Origin: Piper betle
Lineage: Eukaryota; Streptophyta; Magnoliopsida; Piperales; Piperaceae
Assembly: GCA_033002965.1 (NCBI GenBank)
Contig: JAURVB010013536.1
Coordinates: 19,544-83,543, forward strand
DNA length: 64,000 bases
Direction: 5' to 3'
The notes under the pieces are model-generated. The model saw nothing but the letters and a program-made list of their open reading frames with translations. It was not told where the DNA came from and ran no database searches. The translations under genes and the position numbers were made by a program. Below are positions 40,255-51,639 of this stretch, piece by piece (positions within the stretch are counted from its first letter, which is position 1; each line of letters starts with the position of its first letter).

Positions 40255-41431
40255 TTCGTGTTTTCAGTGAGACGAGAGATGGAGAAACCGACTGCACGTA
40301 CCATGAGCGGATGCCGTGACTGTCAAAGCGGGTCTGGATTAGTGCCAGCGGATTGTTCCATTCCCGAGGGATCCTAACAACTCCGCATTTGAGTTCCTCA
40401 CACCCGGAGAACGTGGAGGTTTACGGGTATTGTTTAGTACAATGCATATCCGGACTTGTGGTTCAAAGGGTACTAAAGGCGACTGCCTGAGAGTACTCGA
40501 CCTTCGTGCTCAAGGCCAAGAGAAATATGGAGGTAAGGAGAGGGCTTAGGATTTGAGACCAGAAAAATGAAGTAAGAAAATGTCGAGAGCGACATCAGCG
40601 GCATCAGCAGCAACAGATCAGTAAGTTCGGGATGCTATCGGGTCTGTAGCCCAGTGGCTCCTCAATAGTGCCCTTCAGAGTGTTCACGTGGAGTATATGA
40701 TGTTTTCTTTCATATGAGAGTTTGCTCTCATAGCCAGCTTGTTATAGTTATTTTATTTTCCGGACTAGTAACACTTGTTACTGACGCGTTTTTATACTAT
40801 ATGTAGGTAATAATCACGAGTTGGAGGAGTCAGCTTGGACGGAGGAGCGCTGTTGTCGCTTGCATACATGTCAGTCAATAGAGTAGTTAATACTTTATTG
40901 ATGATGCTATTATATTGTGAATGTTGTGAAATGCTAAGACATGGTATGATATGATTGAATGTTATGAGATGACGATAAGATATGATGATGTGACATGATT
41001 GAATGCTAAGACACGATTGAATGCTAAGACACGATGATAGAATGTGAAACATGAATAGATTGCGAGTAAACAGTATATCAAATTGTGTGAATGAAGTTGT
41101 GTGATATATAGATACATGTTGCATATATGTTTATATATAGTATTTTGACAGGGTGACCCTAATTGAACTTTTAGGGGAAATTCTGTCTATTTTATTTTAG
41201 AATTTTCATCGATTTTGATCGTAATTGTGATGGTGTGTAATTTAGTTTGCATATCATCCATATAGTATCATGTTAGGATTCTGTGCATTCATCCATGCAT
41301 GACGAGTAATATCTTCATCTTAAGATGTCGAGATTGGATCCGTATGAGTTAGGTTCAGATTAGCCGAACTAACCGGGTCTTCTAACATACCAGCTCGGTT
41401 CACGAACGTGAACCGAATTTGGAGTGTTACA
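38428..41431 (-). mobile_element. Solo LTR D, full length 3.0 kb, exact TSD
   Basis: Starts TGTAAAACCCACG at 38428 and ends GGAGTGTTACA at 41431, flanked by ATATA at 38423-38427 and 41432-41436. It is the most complete copy. Contents: the palindromic ACTTGACTCGAGTCGG near 38840, a GC-rich block 38900-39590, CTAGCCGTCGCCGATTG (39577-39593), and a TATA-like (TA)n region at 40203-40251. Minus-strand frames through the GC-rich block are open up to 227 codons but show no known domain. Confidence 0.85.
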
Positions 41432-43399
41432 ATATAACGGATGTGATAAATATGACAAACAGATAGGTCAAAACTCAATTCATGTCTTTGATGTTGTTAT
41501 TGTGAAAACTATGATATGTTATGAAATGAAGAATTTTGTATAGTGTGATGTTTACATATATTTATATATTGTTGTTTTGACAGGTTGGCCTCTTATTGCG
41601 CTCTTAGGGGAACGCCTGTTTGTTTTAATTTGGAATTTTCTATAATTTATAGTAATTTAATTGATTTTGAGTGTCATCACTTGTCATAACATTCACATAG
41701 CGTCTTGCTAGGGTGTGCATTTCATGTGTGCATTGGTTACGCATTGTAGTGATATTTTTCCATCTTGAGACTCCGAGAGGGTCTAGGTCCTTTTTGGTTA
41801 GGTTTTGGTCGACCAACTTAATTAGAATAAGCAATTGTTCGGTCTATAGTAACAACCAGTTTGGTTTAAGAGTGAACTGGATTTAAGGTGTTACATATTT
41901 ATATTGTTATTGTTAATTGTTATTTATTAATTTTCTTGATGTCACTTGTCCATTATTATTTTTAGTGTTGTTCTTTTATTTACTTATTTATTTGTCTGTT
42001 GCTTGCACGAGCCTCATTTTGGGTGCCATGTGTTTAGTTATAGATTTGCTTAGCATGATCTTTTGATGTGATGTTATTGTTGATGTGAGCACGTATCACG
42101 ATCATGCATCATATAGAGTTAGTCTTTTATTTAGTAATGGGTTTTGATGTAGGTTCCAGAGTCCGAGCTTGCCGTAGATATGCCGATGCTCTTGGAGCTT
42201 GGACAATAGGTCTGTGAGGACTCTTCTCAAAATTATCACATACTCTATTCTAGTTTTGATTTCCAGGACGTGTTAAATGAGTCCTTTATTGGAGATGTAT
42301 TTTACTTCTGTAATTAATAACCCTAAAGAATGAGATCCCTTGTGTTGTTTTCGATCTTAGATCCACCTCACGTTACCTTCAGGTCTACTTATATGATTCC
42401 CTACCCAACCCTATATATAGTTTTATCAAGTTTTCACTGAGTCGAGAGTTGGTTTATTTGACCCCGTGTATACCGTGAGCGAGTGCATATGCAGGTTGCA
42501 ACAGGCTCTGGATTAATAAGCTTCTTCACACTAAAAGAGGCATGAAGTAGATAGATACTGTTGTGTATAACGATGTTTAGACCTGTGGTATCAAAGAGTA
42601 CTGAAGGCAACTGCCTGAGAGTAGACATGGTCTTTGTGCTCTGGGCTAGAAGTTGTATAGAGGTTTAGAAAGGGTTTAGGATATGTGTTTTTCCTGAGAG
42701 TGACATAACACCAGTTCAATTTAAAATGCTATCGAGTCTGCAGCTTGATGACTCCTAAGTAGATGCCCTTTTATTGTTTACATGGATACTATATATATAG
42801 CTTTTCTTTCCTTGTGGAAAACATTTTCCACGTGCAAATTTATACTAGTTATTTTTCAAATAAGTGATATTCGTTGCTGACGTCTTTCTTATTATATATG
42901 TAAGTCATGTGTTTCTATGCATTAGGTTGGCTTTGGTAGAAGGACAAATAAATATTATACACACTTGTGCTTTACGTATCATTGTTTTCTTTTATAGTTT
43001 TATATATATTTGATGTATTTTCATGTAAATTTAAAAATATTTTCTATTCTTGAGATGCTTAGAGGGTTATTTCGATTTATTTATCGTTCGAGTATTATAA
43101 ATTAATTAATTTAGACAGGACTCGATTTGATCGTAATTGTTCTTATTCGGTTCTTAGGTGACTTAAATAGAATGTTACTAGAGGTACACCTACATCAATT
43201 TAATTAATTTAATTCATTGTCAAAGTCATCATGGTAAATGAAAGTTTGCCTCTTATTTATAGGCATCTATTAATAAAACCCTGATAAAAATATTCGTAAA
43301 ATACCTTAAAAATAAAAAACAAAAATACACAAAAATCTTTAAAATAATATAATAGATAAATTTTAAAATAATAAATACGACACTCCTGGATGCCCTGCA

Positions 43400-45613
43400 T
43401 CATCTAGCTTGAGTACTGCTAAAGTTTTGTTTTGTCTGCGTTTTCGGATTTGGTGCGGAGCCGAACTAGCCTCCATTTAATTTTTAATAATTAAATTGTT
43501 TTGCCGGGATGTATCAAACTCGAGGCATAAAGATTTAAATAATAAGATAACATGGCAAAATAGAACACGTCATAAAAAATTAACAGTTCAGGATTAGAGT
43601 TAAGAGGCCAGAGGTGAAAGAAATTTTTTTGAATTATGTAATATTTTCGGTCATCATAGTAGGGGTGTTCAAAATTGGATGTCCGTGCTATGTCGTATAA
43701 TAAACATGGACTGTACATGCGGACAATGGGCAATTTCACAATCACTAGAAATGTGTCCGCAAAAAAACGGACACTAACGGATCCGTAAATACATGGATTC
43801 AGTGGGCACATACCCACCATACCCCATTGATTGAGATCTCGATTAGAAAAGTCTAATTCTTGATAATTTATGTCACTAATTAATTAAGATATTCAAAACT
43901 ATCATGCATTCTCCATACGGAATTAATGCAACTAGAAAAAGGATTTAAAACTATATATCGAGTATGTTTAGTTGTAACAAGATGCAAGCTATTTATCACC
44001 AGACATGTACCTCAAGGCTTAGTTCTAATCCTGAATCACGAGCAAATTTTTTATTCCTCGGGTTACGAACAGGTGGTAAACAATTAATAAGTAGTAAATT
44101 TTGACTTAAACCGCACAATTCTTTAGCAAGAAAAAGAACTTGCACAACCACAAAATTGGTGTCACTTAGATTATATATTTATATTAAATCAATATTTTAA
44201 AACAATATAATAATACACAATTTAAGAATAATAATATTTGAATATAATGATAACAATTATTATAATTAAATATAAATAATTACATTTAATAATATGATAC
44301 GGAAAAGTCCCTCATACCATATTAACTCCTTTTTGACATAAAAAATTCATCGAGTAAATTCCACTCTATATAATATTTTGAGTCAAACTCTATGAAATGA
44401 CTCCCTGTTAACCAAATTTATAATTGATTCCCCGAATCTCTTTGTATTTCTCTTGAGTTAAGTATATTAAAAACATTTAAAAATATATTATTGTCCTTTT
44501 TGTTTAATTAAATCAATTATATAGAGTAATATAAATTATATATTTATCAATTTCAAATGTCAAAGAGGGCAATATCTTATAATTTGATATATTTTTCTAT
44601 TTATTGGATTTAAAAATTGTTATAAATGACTCATAATCAGCTTGGAGTAAATTCTAAGTCAACTCCCCTCCATAGCTTACTCAGTCAACTCCACTCTAAA
44701 GCCTACTCGGTCAACTCCACTCCAAAGCCTACTCAAAGTCCAAGTCTTGAACTTTCAAACCTCCTTACTAAAAAATAAACCTTTCATGCACCACTAAGGT
44801 ACAAAACAAGTCTGAAATATATCTTACATGCACCTCCTTGTGTCTCTCCCAAGTTAAGTATATTAAAAAGAATTAAAAATATATTATTTTCCTTTTTGTT
44901 TAGCTAAATCAATTATATACAATAACATGAATTATATATTTATCAATTTCAAATGTCAAAGAGGGCAATATCTTATAATTTGATATATTTTTCTGTTTAT
45001 TGGATTGAAAAATTATTATAAATGACTCCCATTCGTCATGGATTCAATTCCAAGTCAACTCCATTCCGTTGCTTACTAAGTCGACTTCACTAATATCCTA
45101 CTCAAAGTCCAAATTTTGAACTTTTAAACTATACCTCCGTGCTACCAAAAATAAACCTTCATGCACCGCTAAGGTACAAAGCCTAAAATATATCTTACCA
45201 AAACAAAAAAAAAGTCGTACAAGTCATCAATAAAAAAATATAACATTCGTACTGCATCAATGAATAAAAACCTTGGGTTGGTAGATGCCACTTGACTTAC
45301 AACTAACTTTGTAAACTAGTCATTTACCCGGGTGGGCCGGGGCAAAATTATGTAGTTCGGTTGTTGTGCGAAATTAAGTAGTTGGGTTGTTGCCCAAATG
45401 TTAAAAGCATGGAAATTGTCGAAGGAAGATTAATTTTCTGTAAACATATTTCTTTCATTATTGCGTAATATTATTCATGAAAGAATAATTATTGCACAGT
45501 ATTTATTTTATTATTTCAATTGTTCTTGACATGAAGGAATCTTGGTTTTTTGAATAACATCAATTTTATTCAACGCTTATTAGATGGTGGCATCAACTAC
45601 AAAAACAAAGACA
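43400..45613. repeat. AT-rich region with ~370-bp direct duplication
   Basis: Two copies, about 44449-44831 and 44845-45203, share TTAAGTATATTAAAAA, TTTCAAATGTCAAAGAGGGC, TTTGATATATTTTTCT and ACTCAAAGTCCAA, and each ends near AAATATATCTTAC. There is no coding capacity. The remainder is AT-rich with nothing recognisable. Confidence 0.7.
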
Positions 45614-46084
45614 CTACAAGCGGAGGGCTTTTGAGGGCAGGCAGCACACCTCATTGTTAGCCGTTGGATCAAAATCCAACAGACATCTGATGGCTCATCT
45701 CCACCATTTACCACCCCCCACGGGCATACCCGTCCCCCGCCCCCGGGCATCGCTGTCCCCCGCTATTTTCCCCCCGGTTCACACGTTTTTCCGCCGCCGC
45801 CCCCGCCCCGGTTCCTTCCCCTCCCAGCGATGACGGCCCGCCCTAGTCATGCTCGCCGAAATCCACCGCCCAATTGCCTCAACTACCGTTGTCGGCCCCC
45901 TATGTTGGCCGCTTACTTTGTTTCCCAACTGTTGCTGGCAGACGGCATTTTGTTGGGGGAAAGAAGGGAGACAGTGGCGAGGCAGCAACAACACTGGCTA
46001 GCTGGCGGCGGCGGAGCGGTTCCCGGTGGTGGCGTGACAAAACAGAGGTGGGGGGGGGGGGGAAGGAAAGGGTGATGACAATTT

Positions 46085-46565
46085 CGTAATAAAAACTTGA
46101 CTCATTCATATTCGAGTAAATATTACACGAAATAAATTAAAAAAATAAACTAATTTCTTAATAAAAACTTGACTCGCTCCTGATTGGAGTCAAGTTTTTA
46201 TTACGAAATAAATAAAAAAATTTTTGTAATAAAAACTTGACTCGCTCCCGACTCGTGTCAAGATTTTATTACGAAATAATTTTTTTTAAAATAAAATAAT
46301 TTCTTTAAAAAATTTGAAAATAAAATATCATAAAATAATAAATAAATTTAAACTCGAGTCGGGAGCGAGTCAAGTTTTTATTTTATGGTATTTTATTTTT
46401 AAATTTTTTTTAAAAATTTAATTTTTAAATTTATTTCGTAATAAAAATTTGATTCGAGTCGGGAGTAAGTCATGTTTTTATTACAAAATTATTTTACTTT
46501 GTTTTTAAATTTATTTCGTGTAATATTCACTTGAGTCGGGAGCGAGTCAAGTTTTTATTACGAAA
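46085..46565. repeat. Palindrome array in F1
   Basis: Several units of the form TAATAAAAACTTGACTCG, spacer, CGAGTCAAGTTTTTATTA, each able to fold on itself. They are separated by A/T-rich spacers such as CGAAATAAATTTAAAAA. Confidence 0.8.
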
Positions 46566-46864
46566 TTGCCATCGCCCTTTCCTCCCCCTTCCCCCCCCCC
46601 CACACCACTGTTTTGTCACGCCATCACCAGGGATGGCGTTGTTGGCCGCCTGTTGGCCAGTGCTATCGCCACTTCGCTACCGCCTCCCTTTCTTCCCCCA
46701 ACAAAATGCCGCCGCCGCCAGTCGGGAAACAAAGGAAGCGACCAACATAGGGGGCTGACGGCAGCAATTGAGGCAATTGGGCGGCGGATTTTGGCGAGCA
46801 TGACTGGGGCGCAGTGCCGTCGCGGGGAGGGGGAAGGAACTAGGGTGGTGGTGGAAAATGTGTG

Positions 46865-49359
46865 TGTAACACCTCGTTTCGGCTCACCCGTGAACCGACC
46901 CGGAAATGTCACCGGCGACCGAACCGTTTGCTAATCTACTGGGTTCGGTTAAGCCGACCCAGGATCTGCTCTCGGCGTTTTAAGATGGAGATGCAAACAT
47001 GAGATGCATGAATGGGAACAATTGGGTTCTAACGGAGTCCTACATGCATGACATGACGTGCAAGCAAAGACAAAACAAAACAATAAATGAGAAACCAAAA
47101 GAAAATATATACTATTACGGAAAAACGGACAGAGTTTCCCCTAAAAGTGCAATAGGGGCCAACCTGTCCACAACAAGGGTATATAAATATTTTATGAAAA
47201 TACGATAACAAATAACAATCTACCATGACATTCAATCATTATCTCATTCGTTTTTACGTGAGCCGAGTCCGAACTCCAAGGCTCCCTACTCATTCACATT
47301 GATCTGTTCGTTTCATAACCGGCAATTCATCAAGACAAAAGCATTCTAATAATCATTCACACAGCATTAAACAACCATCATTATACATTACACGGCAGCA
47401 GGTACATGTGTGCGCGGTTCTGTGCTGCTCCTCCGCAGTCCCGACAGCTTTCATCGCTTGCATTCCTCACCTACATATATATAGAAAAACCGTCAGTAAC
47501 GAGTGTTACCGGCCCGAAAAATAACTAATATCAATCTGGCACAGGAGAGCAAACTCTCCTGTTGAATCAAAACCATATACTTCCTCAAGAACTCTCATCA
47601 GGGCACATACGGGAGCCGTCGCCATCGGGCCGTCGCCCTTGGGTCGACAGCGTCCCCCTTTCTTTCTCATTCTCATACCTTAGGCCATTTCTCTATCGCT
47701 TCTCGCATCAAATTTCATTCCTTACAGCCCTCTGCACCTTCCATATTACTCCTGGCCTTGAGCACAAAGGCCGAGCACTCTCAGGCAGTCGCCTTCAGTA
47801 CCCTTTGAACCACAAGTCTAGACATGCACTCCATTGCAGTACCCGTAAACCTCCACACTTCTCTGGGTTTGACAAACTCAAAGGTGGAGTTGTCCGGATC
47901 CTTCGGGAACGAAGTGGGTTCTCCCTAGCTCCAGAGCCCGCTCTTCTGAGCACACGCCCTATCTGAAGACGTGGCCGCAAGTAACCCTCATCCCATCTCT
48001 CACCAAAAATGCGAAAACTATACATATATAGGCCTGGGTTGGGATTTATACAATAGGCCCGAAGGCAACTTGAGCTGGATCTGAAGTTCGAAAACAAACT
48101 CGAGGGATCTGAAGTTCGAAAACAAATTTCATATTTTATCCTTAATCAAATCTACATTTACATATATTATTATAACACACAATTCACCAATCCTAGCATG
48201 CAATTCTAATAATTAATACTTTCAAATAATTAAGTTAAAATAAATTATACCTCGCGTCGTCGAAAATCGGCGACGGCTAGGGTTTCCGTTTCGCGGCTCG
48301 AAACTCGAATTCGGCACCTAGCGGCGTCCGAAGTCCGATCAGATTGGACCGGGTGCGTTCGGCGGATGATCCAGCGAATTTCCCACGAATCAAAATTTTC
48401 GGCGGTTCCGGCGGTTTTCCGGCGGATTCCGGTGGTTTTCTGGCGATAATTTGGGACAGGGCAATCAGGGGGTCAATCGGCACCAGCTCGACGAGCTTGG
48501 TCCGATGGTGGTGTCAAACAGGGTAATCGGGGCGGCGATGGCTGTCGGCGGCGGCGTCGAAAGTGGGCGACGGTGGCGGCGTGCTCCGATTGGGGCTGCG
48601 GCCGGCCTCAACGGCGGTCGGGATGATGGGGAAACGTCAGCGACGGCGAGAGGGTGAGGCTGGTGGTCACAGCGGCGGCGACGGCGTCCAAACGGCGGTG
48701 GAATCCGGCCCGGAGTGGCGACGGCTGAGGCGGCTTCGTGGCATCGCGGCGGCGCGCCGGCAGGCGATCTGTGGCCGGGGTCGGTCGGGGCGGCATGGCG
48801 ACGGCACGGCGGGGCGGGGCGGCGTTGATCGGCGACAGTGCGGCGTCGGCGGCGGCGGCGACCACAGTGGTGGTGATAGGGTTTGGGAGGGGAAAGTGTC
48901 GGGGAAGATGAAGGGGCATGCAATGGCATTTTTGTAAATTAAACTTGACACGACTCCGACTCGAGTCAATAATAATAACTATCTCCTAATAAATCCTAAA
49001 AAATCCAAAAAATTGGGAAAAATCCTGTAAAATCAAACGAACACAGCAACATCCAAATGATATGTTCTATAACTAATAACCCACCCGAATATAATCCAAA
49101 GCGTCCTAATGCGTTATTCGGCCTAAAACTATTCTACGATCAAATAAAAATAACAATCAATACTGCATACCTCCATATACTTGATAACCCATTTTTCATC
49201 ATCTTTCAGGCGTTATCATCGTTCACTTGAGCATACATGACCCTCATCGCTCATAACTCACAGCTGACATCAACTCAGCTCGCGGTCCATGAAGCTGACC
49301 TCGACTCGAACCGACTGGTTCACTCCCGTAAAACTCTGACTCGAGTCACGGGTTTTACA
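46865..49359 (+). mobile_element. Solo LTR G (2.5 kb) inside F1, exact TSD
   Basis: TGTAACACCTCG at 46865 to CGGGTTTTACA at 49359, flanked by GTGTG at 46860-46864 and 49360-49364. Same family as B and D; GC-rich block 48260-48930 preceded by CGGCGACGGCTAGGGTTTCC, and followed by TTTTGTAAATTAAACTTGAC. Long open frames in the GC-rich block have only low-complexity composition. Confidence 0.87.
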
Positions 49360-49517
49360 GTGTGAACCGGGGGGTAAAACGGTAGGGCACGGCGACGCCC
49401 ACGGGCGGGGGGTAAATGGTGGAGATGATTGATGGCCGTTGGATTTCGATCCAACGGCCATCAATGAGGTGTCCTGCCTGCGCTGCAAAAGGTAGGCAGC
49501 GCACATCAAAAGCCCTC

Positions 49518-49591
49518 CTACAAGCAGCATGTATATAATAGCTAGACATTGGAGGCAAAACTCATTTTGGTGACATCAAGATAGCTTGAAG
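49518..49591 (+). promoter_or_regulatory. Remaining BAHD promoter with TATA
   Basis: CATGTATATAATAGC at about 49529-49543 is a TATA-like box ~55 bp before the ATG. Element F1 ends directly upstream at 49517, so the upstream promoter is displaced by ~3.9 kb. The pre-insertion sequence lies left of 45614. Confidence 0.5.
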
Positions 49592-50670
49592 ATGGAGGTC
49601 AAGGTGTTGAGTTCCACATCCATTCCTCAAAACCAATATTATGGAGCAGATGCAAAAGAAATACCTCTTACCATCTTTGATAAATTGTTTCCCAACATGC
49701 ACATACCCATCTTATATGCCTTCAAACCACCAAATCCATCAAACTCCACTCTCATTCAAGGCTTGCTTAAAGCCTTAGCCAATTTTCCTATCCTTGGGGC
49801 TCAACTAGTACATGATCACGAGAAACATACACCATGTATCCTCATAGGCAACCTTGGTACTGGTGGTGGTGTTCTAGTACTTGAATCACAAGTTCAATCA
49901 AACCTTGTTGATCACCTTCCTCTTGTTGGGTTTATCTCACATCGGTCGTAGATGATGTTGGTGAGTTGTATATAGGCTAATGGGAATGCCTTATTCCTTG
50001 AGTTAATTTTTGGATTAAGAGTAGCCCGTGACACCTGTTACAAGTCCTGTTTGTGGGCCTAAAGGGCCCAACAATGGTATTAGAGCTTAATTGGGGGCCC
50101 AAAGGGCCCAAGACCTCTTGGGCCTTCCCCAACCATCACAAATCTTCACCCTTCAGTGGAAAACCCCACACACTTGCTCCAAATCCAGCTCAACTGGTTT
50201 GCTTGTGGTGGGCTTGTTATTGGTGTGACTTCTCCACAAGGTAGTAGATGGTCTCTCCATGAGCTTCTCTTCAATGAATGGGGCAAGGCAGTGAAAGGAA
50301 TTGAGCTCTCTAAAATGGTGAGACATGACATGGAATGGCTTATGCCTCGCTGCGCACCCAAGTGCGAGTTTGAGCATTGGGGAGTGGACTTCATACCCCC
50401 TCTCATGATCTTGAACATCTTCCTCATTCTGATAATTTTGTACCTTCTCTAACCAAAACCAATTGGGTGTCTGTTGAGGAAAGTGATCATAGTCTGAAGA
50501 ATGTTGACAATGCTTTAGTTCATTACTCTGCATGTTTTATCACGGAACAACTCAAAGCCCTGGTTTACTTTCTAAAGGTTTTAGCTTGTCACAGGCCACA
50601 TATGGAAGAAAATCACACAAGCTCGTGGCCTTGATCCACATTCAAATACAGAGATCAGAGGTGCAAGATT
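49592..50670 (+). pseudogene. BAHD acyltransferase pseudogene
   Basis: ATG at 49592 opens MEVKVLSS, then IPLTIFDK and ILYAFKPPNPSNSTL, typical of the N-terminus of BAHD hydroxycinnamoyl/agmatine-type acyltransferases, cytosolic enzymes moving acyl groups from CoA. At 49924 a TRIM insertion splits the frame. The gene resumes at 50119 exactly in phase (LGPSPTITNLHPSVE) and continues FACGGLVIGV. The catalytic HHxxxD region is shifted by a base loss, so the open frame reads SPQGSRW while an H-KVVD sequence lies in the neighbouring frame. CEFEHWGVDF, ALVHYSACF and HIWKKITQARGLDPHSN follow in changing frames. After about 50670 it turns into Copia sequence, so the C-terminal half with DFGWG is absent. 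Clearly non-functional. Confidence 0.85.
49924..50113 (+). mobile_element. Deleted TRIM copy inside BAHD gene
   Basis: LTR 49924-50073 (TGTTGGG...GGGCCCAACA) is followed by ATGGTATTAGAGC, a Met-tRNA primer site. Next comes only the last ~20 bp of a second LTR (GGGCCCAAAGGGCCCAAGA). CCTCT flanks both sides (49919-49923, 50114-50118). The LTR matches the reverse complement of the TRIM at 4828-5334, e.g. TTGTATATAGGCTAATG. Removing element and one TSD restores the BAHD reading frame. Confidence 0.88.
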
Positions 50671-50674
50671 GATG

Positions 50675-51605
50675 GTAGGGGAGTAATCAATTTAAAGATG
50701 CATGGTGAAGGTAAACTTATTCTTAAAGTGGTCAAGTACATATCAGAGTTGAAGAAGAATCTTATATTAGACTGAGAGGGCTATAGGATCACATTTGAGA
50801 ACAGTTAGTGGAAGACCAACAAAGGAGCACTAGTAGTGATCAAGGGGAATCCGGTGTGTACTCTATATCCATTGTCTACCAAGGTAGATCAAAATGTTTC
50901 TTTGGCCACTGGGAAGAATGACAAAGCAATGATATGGCATCTAAGAGTTGGTCACTTGAGTGAGAGAATGATGAAGATCCTACATTCTAAGAAAAATATG
51001 GATTTACACTATAAAAAAAGAGGTCTTTAACATTTTTAAGATGTAGAAAGCCTATGTAGAGAATGAGACAGGGTTGAGATTGAAATGCTTATTGTCTGAC
51101 AATTGTGGAGAATATAACAATAGGAGTTTATCTCTATTATTCTACCAAAGGGATTAGGTATATTAAGATAGCCTCAAGGACACCATAGTAGAATGAGGTG
51201 GCGGAGAGAATGAACACGACTATCCTAGAGTGAGCAAGAAACATGAGAGTTCATATTGGATTCCCTTTGCATCTTTGGGGAGCCATTGTGGATACCACTA
51301 TCTATCTAATCAATTGAAGTTCATTAAGCGCCTTATATAGAAAAATACCGGAGGAGGTATGGACCGGTAAGAAATTTGACTATTCCTTTCTTAAGAGTCT
51401 TTAGTTGTATTGCATATGCACATGTTGATAGGGACTTAACGAAGAAGCTCAATCCAAAATCCCTCAAGTGTATATTTATTTGATATGGGGGTAACGAGTA
51501 TGGTTACTGGCTATGGGACTTCGAGAACAACAAGGTATTTTGAACCTGAGATGTTGTATTTAATGAGGATTGCATGTACAAAGATAGAGTTTTGATGTGA
51601 TATTT
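50675..51605 (+). mobile_element. Ty1/Copia polyprotein fragment (decayed)
   Basis: In changing frames: YISELKKNLI, KGALVVIKGNPVCTLY and MIWHLRVGHLSERMMKILHS (GAG-pre-integrase). Integrase core pieces follow around 51090-51420 (LSDN, ARNMRVHIGFPLHLWGA, FDYSFLRVF). The integrase C-terminal part NPKSLKCIFI, ending VFNEDCMYKDR near 51590, comes last. Several stops and frameshifts. Protease upstream, and reverse transcriptase and RNase H downstream, are missing. It is joined to the broken BAHD gene on the left and to LTR debris on the right. Confidence 0.82.
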
Positions 51606-51639
51606 GTCCCAACAACACTCAGTTATTCCGATTCTATCA

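Larger units (their letters stand above)
32160..41895 (-). mobile_element. Solo LTR A, split by LTRs B, C and D
   Basis: Begins near 32160 (TGTTATTTTAAAAACC, then CAAATCAGGGTTTTATAG) and ends GGTGTTACA at 41895. Own pieces are 32160-34219, 37068-37303, 38374-38427 and 41432-41895. A GC-rich patch lies at 32570-32990. Order and continuity match LTR D along its length. No clean target duplication was found at its borders. Confidence 0.65.
30689..43179 (-). mobile_element. Solo LTR E (outer), split by later insertions
   Basis: Starts TGTAAAGCCCTAGC and ends AATGTTACT, flanked by AGAGG at 30684-30688 and 43180-43184, an exact 5-bp target duplication. Its own sequence is 30689-32159 and 41896-43179 (~2.75 kb); the rest is insertions. 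No internal domain remains, so it is a solo LTR. It contains a GC-rich section around 31360-31740. Confidence 0.75.
28047..43399 (-). mobile_element. Non-coding LTR element hosting the nested stack
   Basis: Left LTR about 28047-28334 and right LTR beginning near 29928 share GATCTAAATT, AATTTAATTCAT..GTCAAAGTCATCA, AAAATACC and a common end CTGGATGCC(C)TGCA. The right LTR is split: it resumes at 43180-43399 after insertions at 29989-43179. Between the LTRs (28335-29927) there is no recognisable gag or pol, so this looks like a large-retrotransposon-derivative type. On the minus strand GGGGAGCTA next to the left LTR could be a polypurine tract. The outer borders of the left LTR are uncertain. 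Confidence 0.6.
45623..49517. mobile_element. Mutator-like foldback element F1 (non-autonomous)
   Basis: Ends are inverted repeats GAGGGCTTTTG / CAAAAGCCCTC. CTACAAGC lies on both sides (45614-45621 and 49518-49525), giving a 9-bp duplication with one mismatch. Long GC-rich arms are mutual inverted repeats: 45640-46085 against 46565-46864 plus 49365-49510. Each arm carries CCGTTGGATC..GATCCAACGG-type hairpins. The centre (46085-46565) is an array of palindromes. The right arm is interrupted by solo LTR G, so the element itself is about 1.4 kb. No transposase is present. Confidence 0.75.

Noticed and set aside
46085..46565. CRISPR-like array
   Set aside because: Repeats are AT-rich palindromes with variable spacing in a plant transposon; no cas genes and spacers are similar to each other.
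45623..49517. Reading F1 and its inserted LTR as one large autonomous transposon
   Set aside because: The inserted 2.5-kb unit has its own GTGTG duplication and TG..CA ends, so it is a later solo LTR and not cargo.
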